Shown in pieces: positions 34,150 to 44,845 of a stretch of 64,000 nucleotides of DNA. Both the position numbers and the translations under genes were made by a program. The notes below the pieces were generated by a model. The model was given only the letters and a program-made list of their open reading frames with translations. It was not told where the DNA came from and did not search any database. Source of the stretch: Hyphodiscus hymeniophilus (Eukaryota > Ascomycota > Leotiomycetes > Helotiales > Hyphodiscaceae). The DNA lies in the NCBI GenBank assembly GCA_016508695.1, contig VNKQ01000012.1, positions 1,116,001 to 1,180,000 of the forward strand, given 5' to 3'. Within the stretch, counting starts at the first letter, position 1. Each line of letters starts with the position of its first letter.

Positions 34150-35404
34150 ATGAAGAGCAAGACATCGTCTCAATTGTTTAAAACGGGAGTGCAAGCTCTC
34201 AAGAAGCCACAACCTCGGCCTCTCGTGAGAAGATATGGCACCGTCCAGAATGTTTCCCCGTCTCTCTTGACCCCGCACTCGTCAGTCTTTGAGGATGCAA
34301 TTGCTTCAAACGTGACGAGAAACACATGGACGAAAGAGGAAATCAAGGAGATTTATGACACGCCTTTAATGAAGTTGGCATTTGCTGCTGTGAGTGAAAT
34401 GCTATCATTGGGCTTTTGTTGAGTATTTCTGACTGCTGAGTTTGAAGGGAACTGTCCACCGAAGATTCCACAACCCCGCCGCGATCCAAATGTGCACCCT
34501 AATGAATATCAAGACTGGTGGTTGCTCTGAAGACTGCTCCTACTGCGCCCAATCATCACGATACCAGACCGGGTTGAAAGCCTCCAAGATGGTGACTGTG
34601 GACTCAGTCCTCGCCGCAGCCCGGATCGCCAAGGACAACGGTAGCACACGATTCTGCATGGGCGCGGCTTGGAGAGACATGCGAGGTCGGAAGACAAACT
34701 TGAAGAACATCAAGGATATGGTCAGTGGGGTCAAGGGAATGGGAATGGAGTGCTGCGTAACGCTGGGCATGATTGATGCTGAGCAAGCGAAGGAGTTAAA
34801 GGATGCGGGTCTCACTGCATATAACCACAATCTGGACACTTCGAGGGAGCATTACCCTTCCGTCATCACGACGAGGACTTATGATGAGCGGTTGGAAACT
34901 ATCAAAAATGTTAGGGAGGCGGGATTAAATGTCTGCACTGGCGGGATCCTGGGACTCGGAGAGAAGGCACAAGATCATGTGGGGCTGATTCACACGGTTT
35001 CGACACTGCCTGCCCATCCGGAGTCATTCCCTGTCAATTCCCTGGTGCCGATCAAGGGGACGCCGATGGAGAAGAACGCTCCGATTGCGTTTGATGCGAC
35101 GTTGAGGACGATCGCGACTGCACGTATAGTGATGCCGAGAACGATCATTCGTCTTGCCGCTGGCCGAACTACGTTGTCGGAAGAGCAACAGGTCTTATGC
35201 TTCATGGCAGGTGCCAATGCTGTATTCACGGGAGAAAAAATGCTGACCACGCCTTGTAATGGATGGGACGAGGATAGAGAGATCTTTGAAAAGTGGGGAC
35301 TGAGACCTATGGAGAGCTTTGAAGTCGAGGCGCTGCGAGATTTGGTTACTGCTGCACCTTTGGAGCCTTCTGAGACGAAACAACAAGCTTCAGTTGTGGT
35401 ATGA
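34150..35404 (+). CDS. Biotin synthase (radical SAM)
   Basis: Mitochondrial radical-SAM enzyme that inserts sulfur into dethiobiotin. Exons 34150-34389 and 34448-35404 code for 398 residues. The N-terminus MKSKTSSQLFKTGVQALKKP is basic and hydroxylated, as for mitochondrial import. The 4Fe-4S cluster cysteines are C106, C110 and C113 in GGCSEDCSYCAQSSRYQTG. Other family segments are FCMGAAWRDMRGR, YNHNLDTSREHYP, GGILGLGEKAQDHVGLIH and RLAAGRTTLSEEQQ (with the 2Fe-2S-ligand arginine region), and FTGEKMLTTPCNGWDED. It is divergent from bioDA and convergent with bioF (173 bases between stops). Confidence 0.97.
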
Positions 35405-35577
35405 AACCAACGAAATCTTTCCCGAATAATGATTTTTTGAAGATGGCTTTTCTTGAGGATCATAATGATCGCGTTATATATATAGCGGTTTACTGCACCA
35501 AACCGTAGTCATTATTCAGTGACTGCTGATTAGACTGCCCGTCCGTCTCTTCTATTGAACAATTTGATAAGCTATTC

Positions 35578-36971
35578 TCATAACGCAGCCTTGATAATCT
35601 CCATCCTTCTTTCCTCTGTCCCCACGGACTCCATATCGTTCAACCCACCCAGATTCTCTAGCCATTCCTTGATCCTTCCCACCAATCTCTGCACATCCTC
35701 AAAGGTATTCCCCGCATGCAGGCACACCCTCACCCTGTGCATACCCTCTGGCACGGTTGGAGGCACGATTGACCGAACGACAAACCCTCCCTCTTGACAC
35801 CACTTCGCCAAACTTCTCGGCTCGGGCGTCAGGAGAGCAAAAATAGGAGACTGAGGGATCAAGTGAGGGACTTGGAGAAGCCGAGTGCCGCATGGCAATC
35901 GCTTCACGTGGGGCAGTAGTGTTTTGAGCTGGAAATAAAGATGACTAATAAGCTCTTGGAGGTGAAATATGAGCTAGATTTGTTAGATATGCTGGTTTTC
36001 AAACCAAGGAGAGGAACACACTGGCTGGGTTAGGCCTTGTTTCATGAGCGAGTAGACGACTTTAATGGCTGCTAAGGAGGGGAATGACAGGGCCGTTGAA
36101 TAAATGAGCGGTCGTGCGTAGTTGATTAAGTATTCTCTCGTTAAGGGTGAGCAAAGAAGTATCGCTATCATCAATCAGCATTTCGGTCGTCGAGAGCCCA
36201 TTAATACTTGCCTCCATTACAAGCCAGCCCCTTCCCAAAGGTATGCAATCTTGCAAAAATCCTGTTTTGCAACCCAATATTACACACAATCCCCCTCCCC
36301 TGGAAGCCATATATCCCGTTGCTATGTGCCTCATCGACAACAACATGCCCATTTCCTGCTGGTAGAACGCTCTCTACTATCTCAACAATCTCAGCAATGG
36401 GAGCCAAGTCGCCATCCATACTGTAAAGACTCTCGATCGCCACAAAAACATTCCTTTTACCGGAACTTATCAAGCTATCTTGTTTCTCGTACGCTTTCAG
36501 TTTGGCTTCCAGATCAGCTATTGAATTATGAGCAAAAGAAACACAGGCTCCTGCTCGTGATAGTTTCATGCCTTCATGCACACTAGCATGGATAAATTGA
36601 TCGTATAATATCAAATCCCCAGGTTGAGGAACACAGGAGAAGAAGCCTGAGTTTGCATCGAATCCAGAATTGAAAAGGAGTCCAGCAGGAGCTCCGTGGA
36701 ATGAAGCCAACTCTTCCTCGAGTTTCTCGGCATACGGAGAGTTTCCATCGAGAAGACGCGAGCCTCCGGATCCTAATTTGAAGTTGGGAGATGAAGATAG
36801 TTCTTCCAGGTAGTATTTTTTTAGAAGGGGGGAGGTTGTGAGAGATAGGAAATCGTTGGAGGAGAAATCCACACTGGTTGCGGGAGCTGTACTGAGTGCT
36901 CGGAGGGCGGATTGACTCTGGCGTTTGGATAGGAGGCTGGCCATTGAGCGGTCCAAAGGTAGGGACTTCAT
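35578..36971 (-). CDS. 8-amino-7-oxononanoate (KAPA) synthase
   Basis: PLP enzyme joining alanine and pimeloyl-CoA, the first committed step of biotin synthesis; AOX superfamily. Exons 36212-36971, 36022-36164 and 35578-35973 give 432 residues. Visible signatures: VDFSSNDFLSLTTSP, LGSGGSRLLDGNSPYAEKLE, GLLFNSGFDANSGFFS, VVVDEAHSNGIYG and the PLP lysine K247 in ARLHTFGKGLAC. Intron 1 (36165-36211) has a GC donor in the context AG|GCAAGT. Intron 2 (35974-36021) ends early enough to keep HLQELISHLYFQL. Related enzymes in Aspergillus are peroxisomal through a C-terminal PTS1; this one ends IIKAAL, which is not a standard PTS1. Divergent from the isochorismatase-family gene. Confidence 0.92.
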
Positions 36972-37288
36972 CTTGAAGTTGAGTGGTATGACCAGAAGCT
37001 AAAGGGCCAAGGAAGAGAGTTTGTAACAGGAAGAACACAATATCATCTGCACCTCTCGCATTTGAGGGTGTTGAGGAGCTTGTAGAGATGGTTGTGCGAG
37101 GAGCCAGTGAACCCCTGACTTGATAAGTTCGCACCTCTACCCGAAGTGGGTCCCATGCTTCCGGTTTCCCCTCGGTTGTGTTATTGCCCCTCTATCCAGA
37201 GTTCACGGCGAAGCTCTTCCGAAGCATTGTCTGGAGTACTGAATAAAGCTATTCCTTTCAATCTTAATAGGCGTTCACGATACCATAC
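36972..37288. promoter_or_regulatory. Divergent promoter, bioF / isochorismatase-family gene
   Basis: 317 bases between start codons. No coding signal supported. Confidence 0.5.
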
Positions 37289-38039
37289 ATGGCTATGGCC
37301 GAGAAACCAACGAAAAGGCTTAGTATGTGCAATCCACAAGCATGGAGAACAATTGGCTGACCAAAAGTAGCTAGGCCAGCCCTTTTGTACGTAGCATCAA
37401 GACCATGTTCAGAGCACAGAGGATTGATTCACGAGAAGTATTTGCGATATCCAGGAGAAGTTCAGAGCGCCAGTGTACGAATATGAAAAGATGTACACTC
37501 TCTGTTCTATCCCCTAAGCCCAACTGACCAATATCAGTATTCTCACGGCTCAAAAGATGATCAAGGCTGCAGATATCCTCTCAATACCTATCTACGCAAC
37601 AACCCAAAACCGCGCACGATTAGGGGAAACATGCGGCGAACTTGCTCTTGATAAAGCCGTCACACATGCAGACAAAACCGCATTTTCGATGTGGATTCCT
37701 GAAATATCGCAGCACTTTTCCTCTGCTACCCCTTCCGAAGTTGTGATCGTGGGGATCGAGAGCCATATCTGTATAACCCAGACAACGTTGGATTTACTGG
37801 CGAATGGACACAAAGTGTATATCTTGGCAGATGGAGTCAGTAGTTGCAATCCGCAAGAGATTCCAATTTCATTGGCAAGGCTGAGGGCTGCTGGGGCGAC
37901 TATCACAACTAGTGAGAGCTTCTTGTATGAGTGTATGGGCAATGCTGCTATCCCAGAGTTCAGAGCTGTTGCGGGATTGGTTAAGGAGACAAGTGCTAGT
38001 ACGAAAGATGTTATGAGCACGTTATTGAGTAAAATGTAG
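37289..38039 (+). CDS. Isochorismatase-family (cysteine) hydrolase, divergent N-terminus
   Basis: Exons 37289-37322, 37368-37437 and 37538-38039 join in frame to 201 residues. The last exon is clearly of the family: IPIYATTQNRARLGETCGEL, the lysine of ADKTAFSMW (K81) and the nucleophile region VGIESHICITQTTLDLLANG (C113), then VYILADGVSSCN. Family members hydrolyse isochorismate, nicotinamide or related amides, and many fungal ones are mitochondrial or of unknown substrate. The catalytic aspartate normally sits in an N-terminal FVCDxQ segment. In the model it is absent: exon 2 reads ARPALLYVASRPC in frame. The other frame over 37384-37413 gives FVRSIKTMFR, which resembles that segment but lacks the aspartate too. 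So the 5' part is either mis-modelled, diverged or decayed. It is the fourth gene in a row with the biotin genes; a role there is not shown. Confidence 0.72.
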
Positions 38040-38406
38040 ATAAAACGTATCGGTATACTTTTGCTTGGGCTATTTAGGAGCAGTGAGGAGCCATCGACCA
38101 AAAGCAGAACTGATATTCAATGATACGTTGAAAATGTAACCCCAATAGAATACCATCCCGACGGCTGTCTGCGTAAACCCCCACCTCAGCTCCATCAATC
38201 GTCAAAGGTATGATTGAAAATGCTGATTGAAAATGCAGACAGAGTTTGCTCAGGATAATTTGATTGCTATTTCTGAAGCAATACGGGCATTAACCCTAGG
38301 TGAGAAGCTCAGCTAGGACGCATACCAGCAGGCTCTGAATGCCTGCAAAATACGTTCCTTTACGTTTCAACATCGTTATGTTACTACCATCAATAAGCTT
38401 CACATC
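38040..38406. other. Intergenic between convergent genes
   Basis: 367 bases between the isochorismatase-family and PUS1 stop codons, with no gene seen. Confidence 0.5.
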
Positions 38407-40576
38407 TCAACCTTCCTCTCCATTGACATTCGCTTCGTCATCGCTAACCTCCCCTTTTCTCATTTGGCTTTGTTTGGCCGCAGATAAGCCAGATGCGGTG
38501 ACCCATAAAAAGTAATCTGTTCGATAGTGATCGACGTGATGGAAGAAATCGTGGAATCTAGTTTGTCAGCAAAAGTCCTGTCATTCAGGAGGTGGGACGT
38601 ACTGGTGATCTTTCTCCTCTTCACGAAAGATCCTATCGTAGATTTCTCTTTGCTTGAATTCCAACATTTCTTTCGAGTATTTGTTGAAATCGATCTTCTC
38701 TCTCTTAAACTCGGTGACCGCGCGCTCATTATAGCTCTCGAACACTGGTGCTTCCAACAACAAGCCGAGACCAGGAGCTTTTGGGATGCTGATGGTCGCA
38801 GGTCCGTAACTCTCCTTGATGATGCTCATTGGTGTGCCACAACGCACAACTAGAGCTGCCATAGCTACCATTTTTCGAATCTGATGCATCATGAAAGACT
38901 GACCATGGACTTTCAGGGATAGCCACTCCGTATCGTTGATGATGACTGGTTCCGGTTGGACCTTGAAGGAACGGATATGTCGTTTGGCGGAGGCATCATT
39001 GAAATGCTTTTGGATTGTGTAGTTGTGGAAGTTCCGTGTACCGACGTAACAACTCAGCGCTTCTTGAACTCTTTCTCTGCGCGAAGCGGATATTCTATAG
39101 GCCTTCTTCGCGGTGTTATAGGCTGCTTTTACTTCTTTTATTGCCATTTCCACGGGAGTCAAGACTCTTGGGCTTGGAGCTGGTGGTTCTGTAGCTTCGA
39201 CAGGATTTATTGTATTCTCTTGTTCTGTCTGGGAGTCTCCAGTATCTTCCTGCTCCATCTGCGTATCCGATGACACCTGTTGCTTTGTAACTTGTGACTT
39301 CAGAGCATCCTTCATCTCAGCATTGGCGTCTTGGGTTTGACTCCGACGTGTAGACTGCTCCATATCCGAGCCGTCGATCTCAGTGTCGGTATTTTTGTCT
39401 TGCCTCCTTTTTGGAAACTCCTCCAAACCCGGACCTTCTTCGGTCTCGTCAATAGTAACCTCGGTTTGCTTTCCTTTCGACGCAGTTTCAATATTCGAAT
39501 CATCCTTGATTTCAGGGTCGGGATCTTGATTTTGCTCAAGTTTTGGCGCCTTCTCCGTCTCCGATTCATCTTTTTCGCTGTGGATGACAGACATGATCTT
39601 GGCTCTCGTCTCTAAATCAAACTTCTCGAGGATGGGTCTGACATAAACATCTTCAGCGGTCGTCCAGAAAGATGAAACATCTTCCTGGCGAGATTGAAAA
39701 GTTTCAAAAACACCCTCTTTCTCCGCAGAGTCAACAAGCTTCTTTCCCAGAAAGCTTTGAGGATGCGGAGGAAGGAATGCGAAAGTCGGAATCAGGTACT
39801 CATACCATCTCGAGTCGCATGACTGGTAGCAGCTGAAAGATCCATTGGTCCGCTCCATTCCCCATACTCGAATTTGAGGAGGTAGGTTTTCGTTGATTAT
39901 GTCGATAATCTTTGGGTCCTCGACAATGAGCTTCAAGGATATTACATTGCCTGCAGCGTGGACGCCTTTGTCTGTACGCGCACATCGAACCAGAGATGAC
40001 TTTTTGGGGTCGTCCGCATTGGCTTTTGAAATTGCGCCGGCAGCAACAAATGCTTTGAAGAGATCGCCCTCAATTGTCTTCTCATCGCCGTTGATTTGCA
40101 TGCCCTTGTAGCCAGACCCGGCATATCCAATCATAACTGCAACTTTGCGCTTCGGTTTTCTAGTTTCCGCCTCTATTTCTTCTTTAGAAAATGCTCCATC
40201 GGGTTTGTCCTCTGTGCCATCTTCAGTCTTCTGCCGTTTCGTTGCTTTCCAATCATCACTTCTTTTTCGCTTGTCTATATGTGACCGACTTGTTTAGTTA
40301 GTTGGGCAAATTTGAGGACTCGAATATGAAATACCTATACTCTCCCCGCCCCATATCTCCTTTCTTGTGACGCCCACCTTTGTCGTTTGATCTTGCTCCA
40401 AAACTCTTCTTGTTACCTCGAGCTTGATCTCTTCCCCGCCCGCCGCGACCACCACGTCCGCGTTGAAAGTTACTACCCCTCTGTTCTCGGTGCGATACTT
40501 TGCCCCCATGGTCACCCTTCGTGGCGCTTCCGCCCTCATCATTGGTCCTCCTAACAGGTGTAATGTTGTCTTCCAT
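38407..40576 (-). CDS. tRNA pseudouridine synthase Pus1
   Basis: TruA-family enzyme that makes pseudouridine in tRNAs (and some snRNA/mRNA) in the nucleus and mitochondria. Exons 40335-40576, 38603-40261 and 38407-38557 give 683 residues. An RGG/K-rich N-terminus (GRGGRGGRGRDQARGNKK) precedes VAVMIGYAGSGYKGMQIN; the catalytic aspartate is in LVRCARTDKGVHAAGNVISL. RWYEYLIPTFAF, HNYTIQKHFNDASAKRHIRS and GQSFMMHQIRKMVAM are further TruA segments. An acidic glutamine/glutamate-rich insert of about 130 residues (39170-39560) enlarges it beyond usual size. The intron 1 acceptor (after AAAAAG at 40262-40267) is the least certain point: a nearer one at CATATAG brings a stop codon. It is divergent from TFIIE-alpha. 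Confidence 0.92.
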
Positions 40577-41046
40577 ATTGATAATCGTAGAAAAGCTTTC
40601 ATAATCCGCCTGGTTGCGAATTTCAGAAAGTCGAATGTTCGAGTTAGAAAATATAGAACTTAAGGCTGAATCTAACCTTTCTTGGGCTAGCGCATGATGT
40701 ACTCCTAGGCAATTATTCAATGCGACAGCCTTGCCGCAACTATGAGTCCGAATCTCTCATTCTCTCTTCAATCATCTCGACGTCTTGACTCGGCCAACAG
40801 GTTCAACTCAACCTCAGCCGTTTCATGACCAGAGCTCTCAAGGTTCACTCACTCTTTCGGTCACAGGCTGTTTGACGTGAATGATGGGCGTCTTCTTTTC
40901 GCATTAATCTTTCGTTTCTTTCTTTGTCAACTATTCCAGGCATTCTTTTCCAGGTCGACGAAAGGGCTTTTCGCCTTATCGCTACATACACAAGCTACAT
41001 TATTCATACGAGAACCTTGAGTTGAAGCTCTTTGTCGACTGGAACC
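40577..41046. promoter_or_regulatory. Divergent promoter, PUS1 / TFIIE-alpha
   Basis: 470 bases between start codons without a coding signal (an in-frame extension of PUS1 exon 1 reaches 40720 but is unlike the family). Confidence 0.5.
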
Positions 41047-42493
41047 ATGGATCTTGCCCAACAGCTCGTGCGCTCATGTGTGCGCGCGCTTTACGATACG
41101 AAGCATATTCTGGTCATCGATGCGCTGATAATTCATTCAGCGTATGTTTCTTCATAGTGCTCGTTGTCTGAGAAAGCTGATGTTGACTTCATCAACAGTT
41201 TGCGCGACGATGACATGGCATATCTGATGGGCATGCACACGAAGGAGCTTCACAAACTGTGTGGTCGTTTGAGGGAGGACCGATTTCTTGCAACGTATGC
41301 CATTCCTACAATTTATTGCGCTTTTTCGAAGGCTGACTCGAAATAGACACACCCGTGCCGAGATCAGGGAGGGCCAGCAACGCCCTCAATCTAAGACCTA
41401 CTACTACATCGATTACCGTGCCACCATCGACGCCATCAAGTGGAGGGTATTCCTCATCGATAAAGAAGTCCAAGGCACTACTATACCGGCCATTGAACAG
41501 AAGGAGTGGTTCTGTAACAGGTGTAAGGCGGAATGGACATCACTAGAGGTATTGGATAAATCGGATCCGCGTACTGGGTTCTTATGCCACAGATGCGGCT
41601 ATCCCCTGGTACGAGACGCAGAGAACAATCGAGGGGGGCATGAACAGTCTACGAGATTGAATGCACAATTCAAATTCATCACCGACCTATTACCCAAAAT
41701 CGACCAGGTCGTTATTCCCGAGAACAACTTCGAACATGCATTGGCCTCTTCTCGTCCTGTTGTCAGAGATGCCACGAATCCAGCCAGTGAGATGGCACCT
41801 GTTGATTCTAGTATTTCTAGACCCACTGCAGTCAAGGGGATGGCGAATACCGGGCCTACCTCAATCTCAGTCACCCTCACAACCTCAGATGGACCTACCG
41901 AGGTGGATATTGCTGCAGACAAAGCTCGTAAGGAGGCGATTGCTTCCCAGAACGCATTACCAGTTCACTTCACACATAGTACAATCAGCGGAGAGCAGGT
42001 CAAATTCGGCCAACAACCTTCACTTCAGTCCTCTCAATCTCTCGAAACTGACAAGAAAGACATAAGCTTGGATACTGCTTCTGCCAACGTAGATGGCGCG
42101 GAGATTGACGATTATTTCGCCCGCCTGAAGGCAGAGCAAGCAAAAGAGGCCGAGCAGGAGCAAGATGAGGAGTACGAGACGGATGAAGAAGACGAAGACG
42201 ACTTCGAGGATGTAGTACCAAGTGGAACAGGTGCTGGAACACCTGCAAGTTCGATCGGTGGTGGAGAAAGTCAACCGACTGTGATGGCCCATGGAAATGG
42301 ATTGACGAGCGCACTGAAGAAAAGTGGCAGTGTTTCTGGTAGCGGAACCAGTACAGGAGCAACTAGTCCGGTGACAGGACCTGGTACTCCGAACGAGGAT
42401 GGCAGACCGTCAAAGAAGGTTAGGATTGAAGAGCCGACCCCGAGAGGTGATGATGAAGAGAGTGAGGAGGATATGGAATTCGAAGATGTCTAG
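41047..42493 (+). CDS. TFIIE alpha subunit (Tfa1)
   Basis: Large subunit of general transcription factor TFIIE, which recruits and regulates TFIIH at Pol II promoters. Exons 41047-41141, 41199-41294 and 41347-42493 code for 445 residues. The N-terminal winged helix includes LVRSCVRALYDTKHILVIDA and LRDDDMAYLMGMHTKELHKL. The zinc ribbon is WFCNRCKAEWTSLEVLD and TGFLCHRCGYPLV (C-x2-C twice). The C-terminal half is disordered, with an acidic stretch (EQDEEYETDEEDEDDFEDV) and a final EEDMEFEDV, as in yeast Tfa1. Both introns split codons after two bases. Confidence 0.93.
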
Positions 42494-43060
42494 GGTTCTG
42501 CGCCTCTGTACTCGTAGTCCAATGCATGGTGGGGATGCGGGTTTGAGCTGCTTAGATGGCGTCAAGGAAAATTCCAACATGGGACGGAAAACCGTCAGGC
42601 GTTTGAGCACCAGGTGAGATTCTCAAATTAGAGCATCGGATGTAATTCCAGTAGCGTTTCAAATACAAAAGTGATTTGAACAAATCAGTAGCTAAGGTAC
42701 CTCAATCGTAAGGTGATGGTGGTGAGACTTCGAAGCTGAAAGTCAGTCACGCGGTCACTCCGCGCAAAAGTTGATCAAAAGAAGGACCCTATTATTGCTA
42801 ACAGGTGGTGCTACATGATAAAGGTAGTATATTCTTTGTGTTCGCACGCAGGCTTTCCTATCTGTCAATACTGTACTCACGCTCTACTATTCCACAACGA
42901 GCAGGCGATTCTCATCAGTCCCCCACATAGCTTGATCAGCACCCCTCATCCATCGTTGAACCGACGGTACCCAACCCGCGACCCGCCATCAAAGGTACTC
43001 GAACCTCACGATTTTTCGATATCTTTTCAAACTCCACGGTCAGAGGAGGAAAAAGCGAAA
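42494..43060. other. Intergenic, TFIIE-alpha to pepP
   Basis: 567 bases with no separate gene. The pepP frame is open upstream to 42815, but that extension is unlike the family and is taken as leader. Confidence 0.5.
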
Positions 43061-44611
43061 ATGGAAGCAGTTGAAGCTGTGTTGACGGGAAAATATCCCG
43101 CGAAGAATCATGCCAGAAGAGTAGCACAATACATCAAGAAGAAGAACCCAGATGCCAGCGGTGTGCTGTATCTCGAAGGACAGAAGACACGGATGATCGA
43201 GGATAATGATGAGAGTATGCCGTTCAGGTTCGTCAGCTCCTCGTGTTACGCACTAGCCCACTGACAGCTCACCCCAGACAGCGACGATACTTCAACTACA
43301 TGACCGGCTGCCCTCTCCCAGACGCTTATTTCACATATGATATTACAAACGACAAGAGCACCCTCTTCATCCCTCCCATAGACCCCGAGTCCGTGATCTG
43401 GTCTGGCCTCCCACTCTCCGAGGAAGAAGCTCTCGCCCTGTACGACGTCGACGTTGTTCAGACCTCTAATGAAGTTGCAGCCTCTCTGGCTCGGCCAAAC
43501 CCCACTGCTACCGTATACGGAATTGCAGACCAAGTCTCCGACCACATAACATTCCTCCAATTCAAATCTACAGATCTCACGTTACTCAAAGAGGCGATCG
43601 AGGAATGCAGAGTGGTGAAGGATGACTACGAAGTCGCGTTGACGAAAAAGGCAAATGCAATATCGACAATTGCACATACAGCAGTATTGAAGGCGGTCAA
43701 GAAAGCAAGGAATGAGAGAGAACTGGAGGGACTCTTCATCGAAAAGTGTATTGCAAATGGAGCCAGGGAACAGGCATATCATGGTATTTTTGCCAGTGGT
43801 GAAGCTGCTGCTACATTGCACTATGTGAAGAACTACGAGCCTTTGGAAGGAAAACTCAATCTATTACTGGATGCTGGTGGAGAGTATAGCTGCTATGCTT
43901 CTGATATTGTAGGTTGACACCCCTCTATCATTGTCCTGGTGGACTATCTTCCAGCTTACAAATGCTGATCTTGGGTCCAGACACGAACATTTCCTATCAA
44001 CGGCAAATTCAGCAAGGAAAGTAGAGCAATATATGACATCGTCCTCGAAATGCAACATACCTGTACCAACATGCTCAAAGAAGGCGTCGTATGGGATGAC
44101 GTTCATCTTGAAGCTCACAAAATCGCTATCGACGGCCTGCTCTCTTTGGGCGTACTACAAGGCGACAAAGAAGACATCTTGAAATCCAGAACGAGCGTCG
44201 CTTTCTTTCCCCATGGTCTCGGTCACTACTTAGGAATGGACACACACGATACTGGTGGCCATCCGAACTACGCCGATAAGGACACCATGTTTAGGTATTT
44301 AAGAGTGAGGGGGAAACTTCCAGCTGGAAGTATCATTACCGTCGAGCCTGGAGTGAGTCTTGAAGTTCCAAATGTTTGCTCGAGACCGCTAATTGAGGAT
44401 ATAGATCTACTTCTGCCGGTTTATCATTGAGCCATTTCTCCAAGACCCAGTTCATTCACAATATATCAACTTCGATGTCCTAAATAAATACTGGGCTGTG
44501 GGGGGTGTTCGTATTGAGGACAATATTCTGATCACCAAGACCGGTTACGAGAACTTGACGACAGCGATCAAGGATGTTGCTGAAATGGAGAAAATTATTA
44601 GCGAGTCATGA
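43061..44611 (+). CDS. Xaa-Pro aminopeptidase / prolidase (PepP type, M24B)
   Basis: Manganese peptidase that releases N-terminal residues next to proline; probably cytosolic. Exons 43061-43227, 43278-43908, 43981-44352 and 44405-44611 give 458 residues. Metal ligands seen: D254 and D265 in LLLDAGGEYSCYASDITRTF, H348 in FFPHGLGHYLGMDTHD, E388 in ITVEPG and E428 in GGVRIEDNILIT. The start MEAVEAVLTGKYPAKNHARR is family-like. Three introns of 50-72 bases; intron 1 has a GTTCGT donor. The RIPed transposon begins 235 bases past the stop. Confidence 0.92.
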
Positions 44612-44845
44612 GAGTGGATTAGATGTTGTATGCCATGGCAAAACATGGATATATAATGCGAAACTCAAATTCATAACATTTCGTTTCGAAGATTTTCTGC
44701 TCATTCAAATTCGTTGGTACCGCTCAACAGCATCCACAGGTTATCCCCTCTTCTCCTCTTCTTTTTTCCGGACTGATGTCTTGTATGACGAGGTGCAAGC
44801 GGCTATTTTATTGCGGCTGTATTTCCCAAGCCACTCGACTACTTG

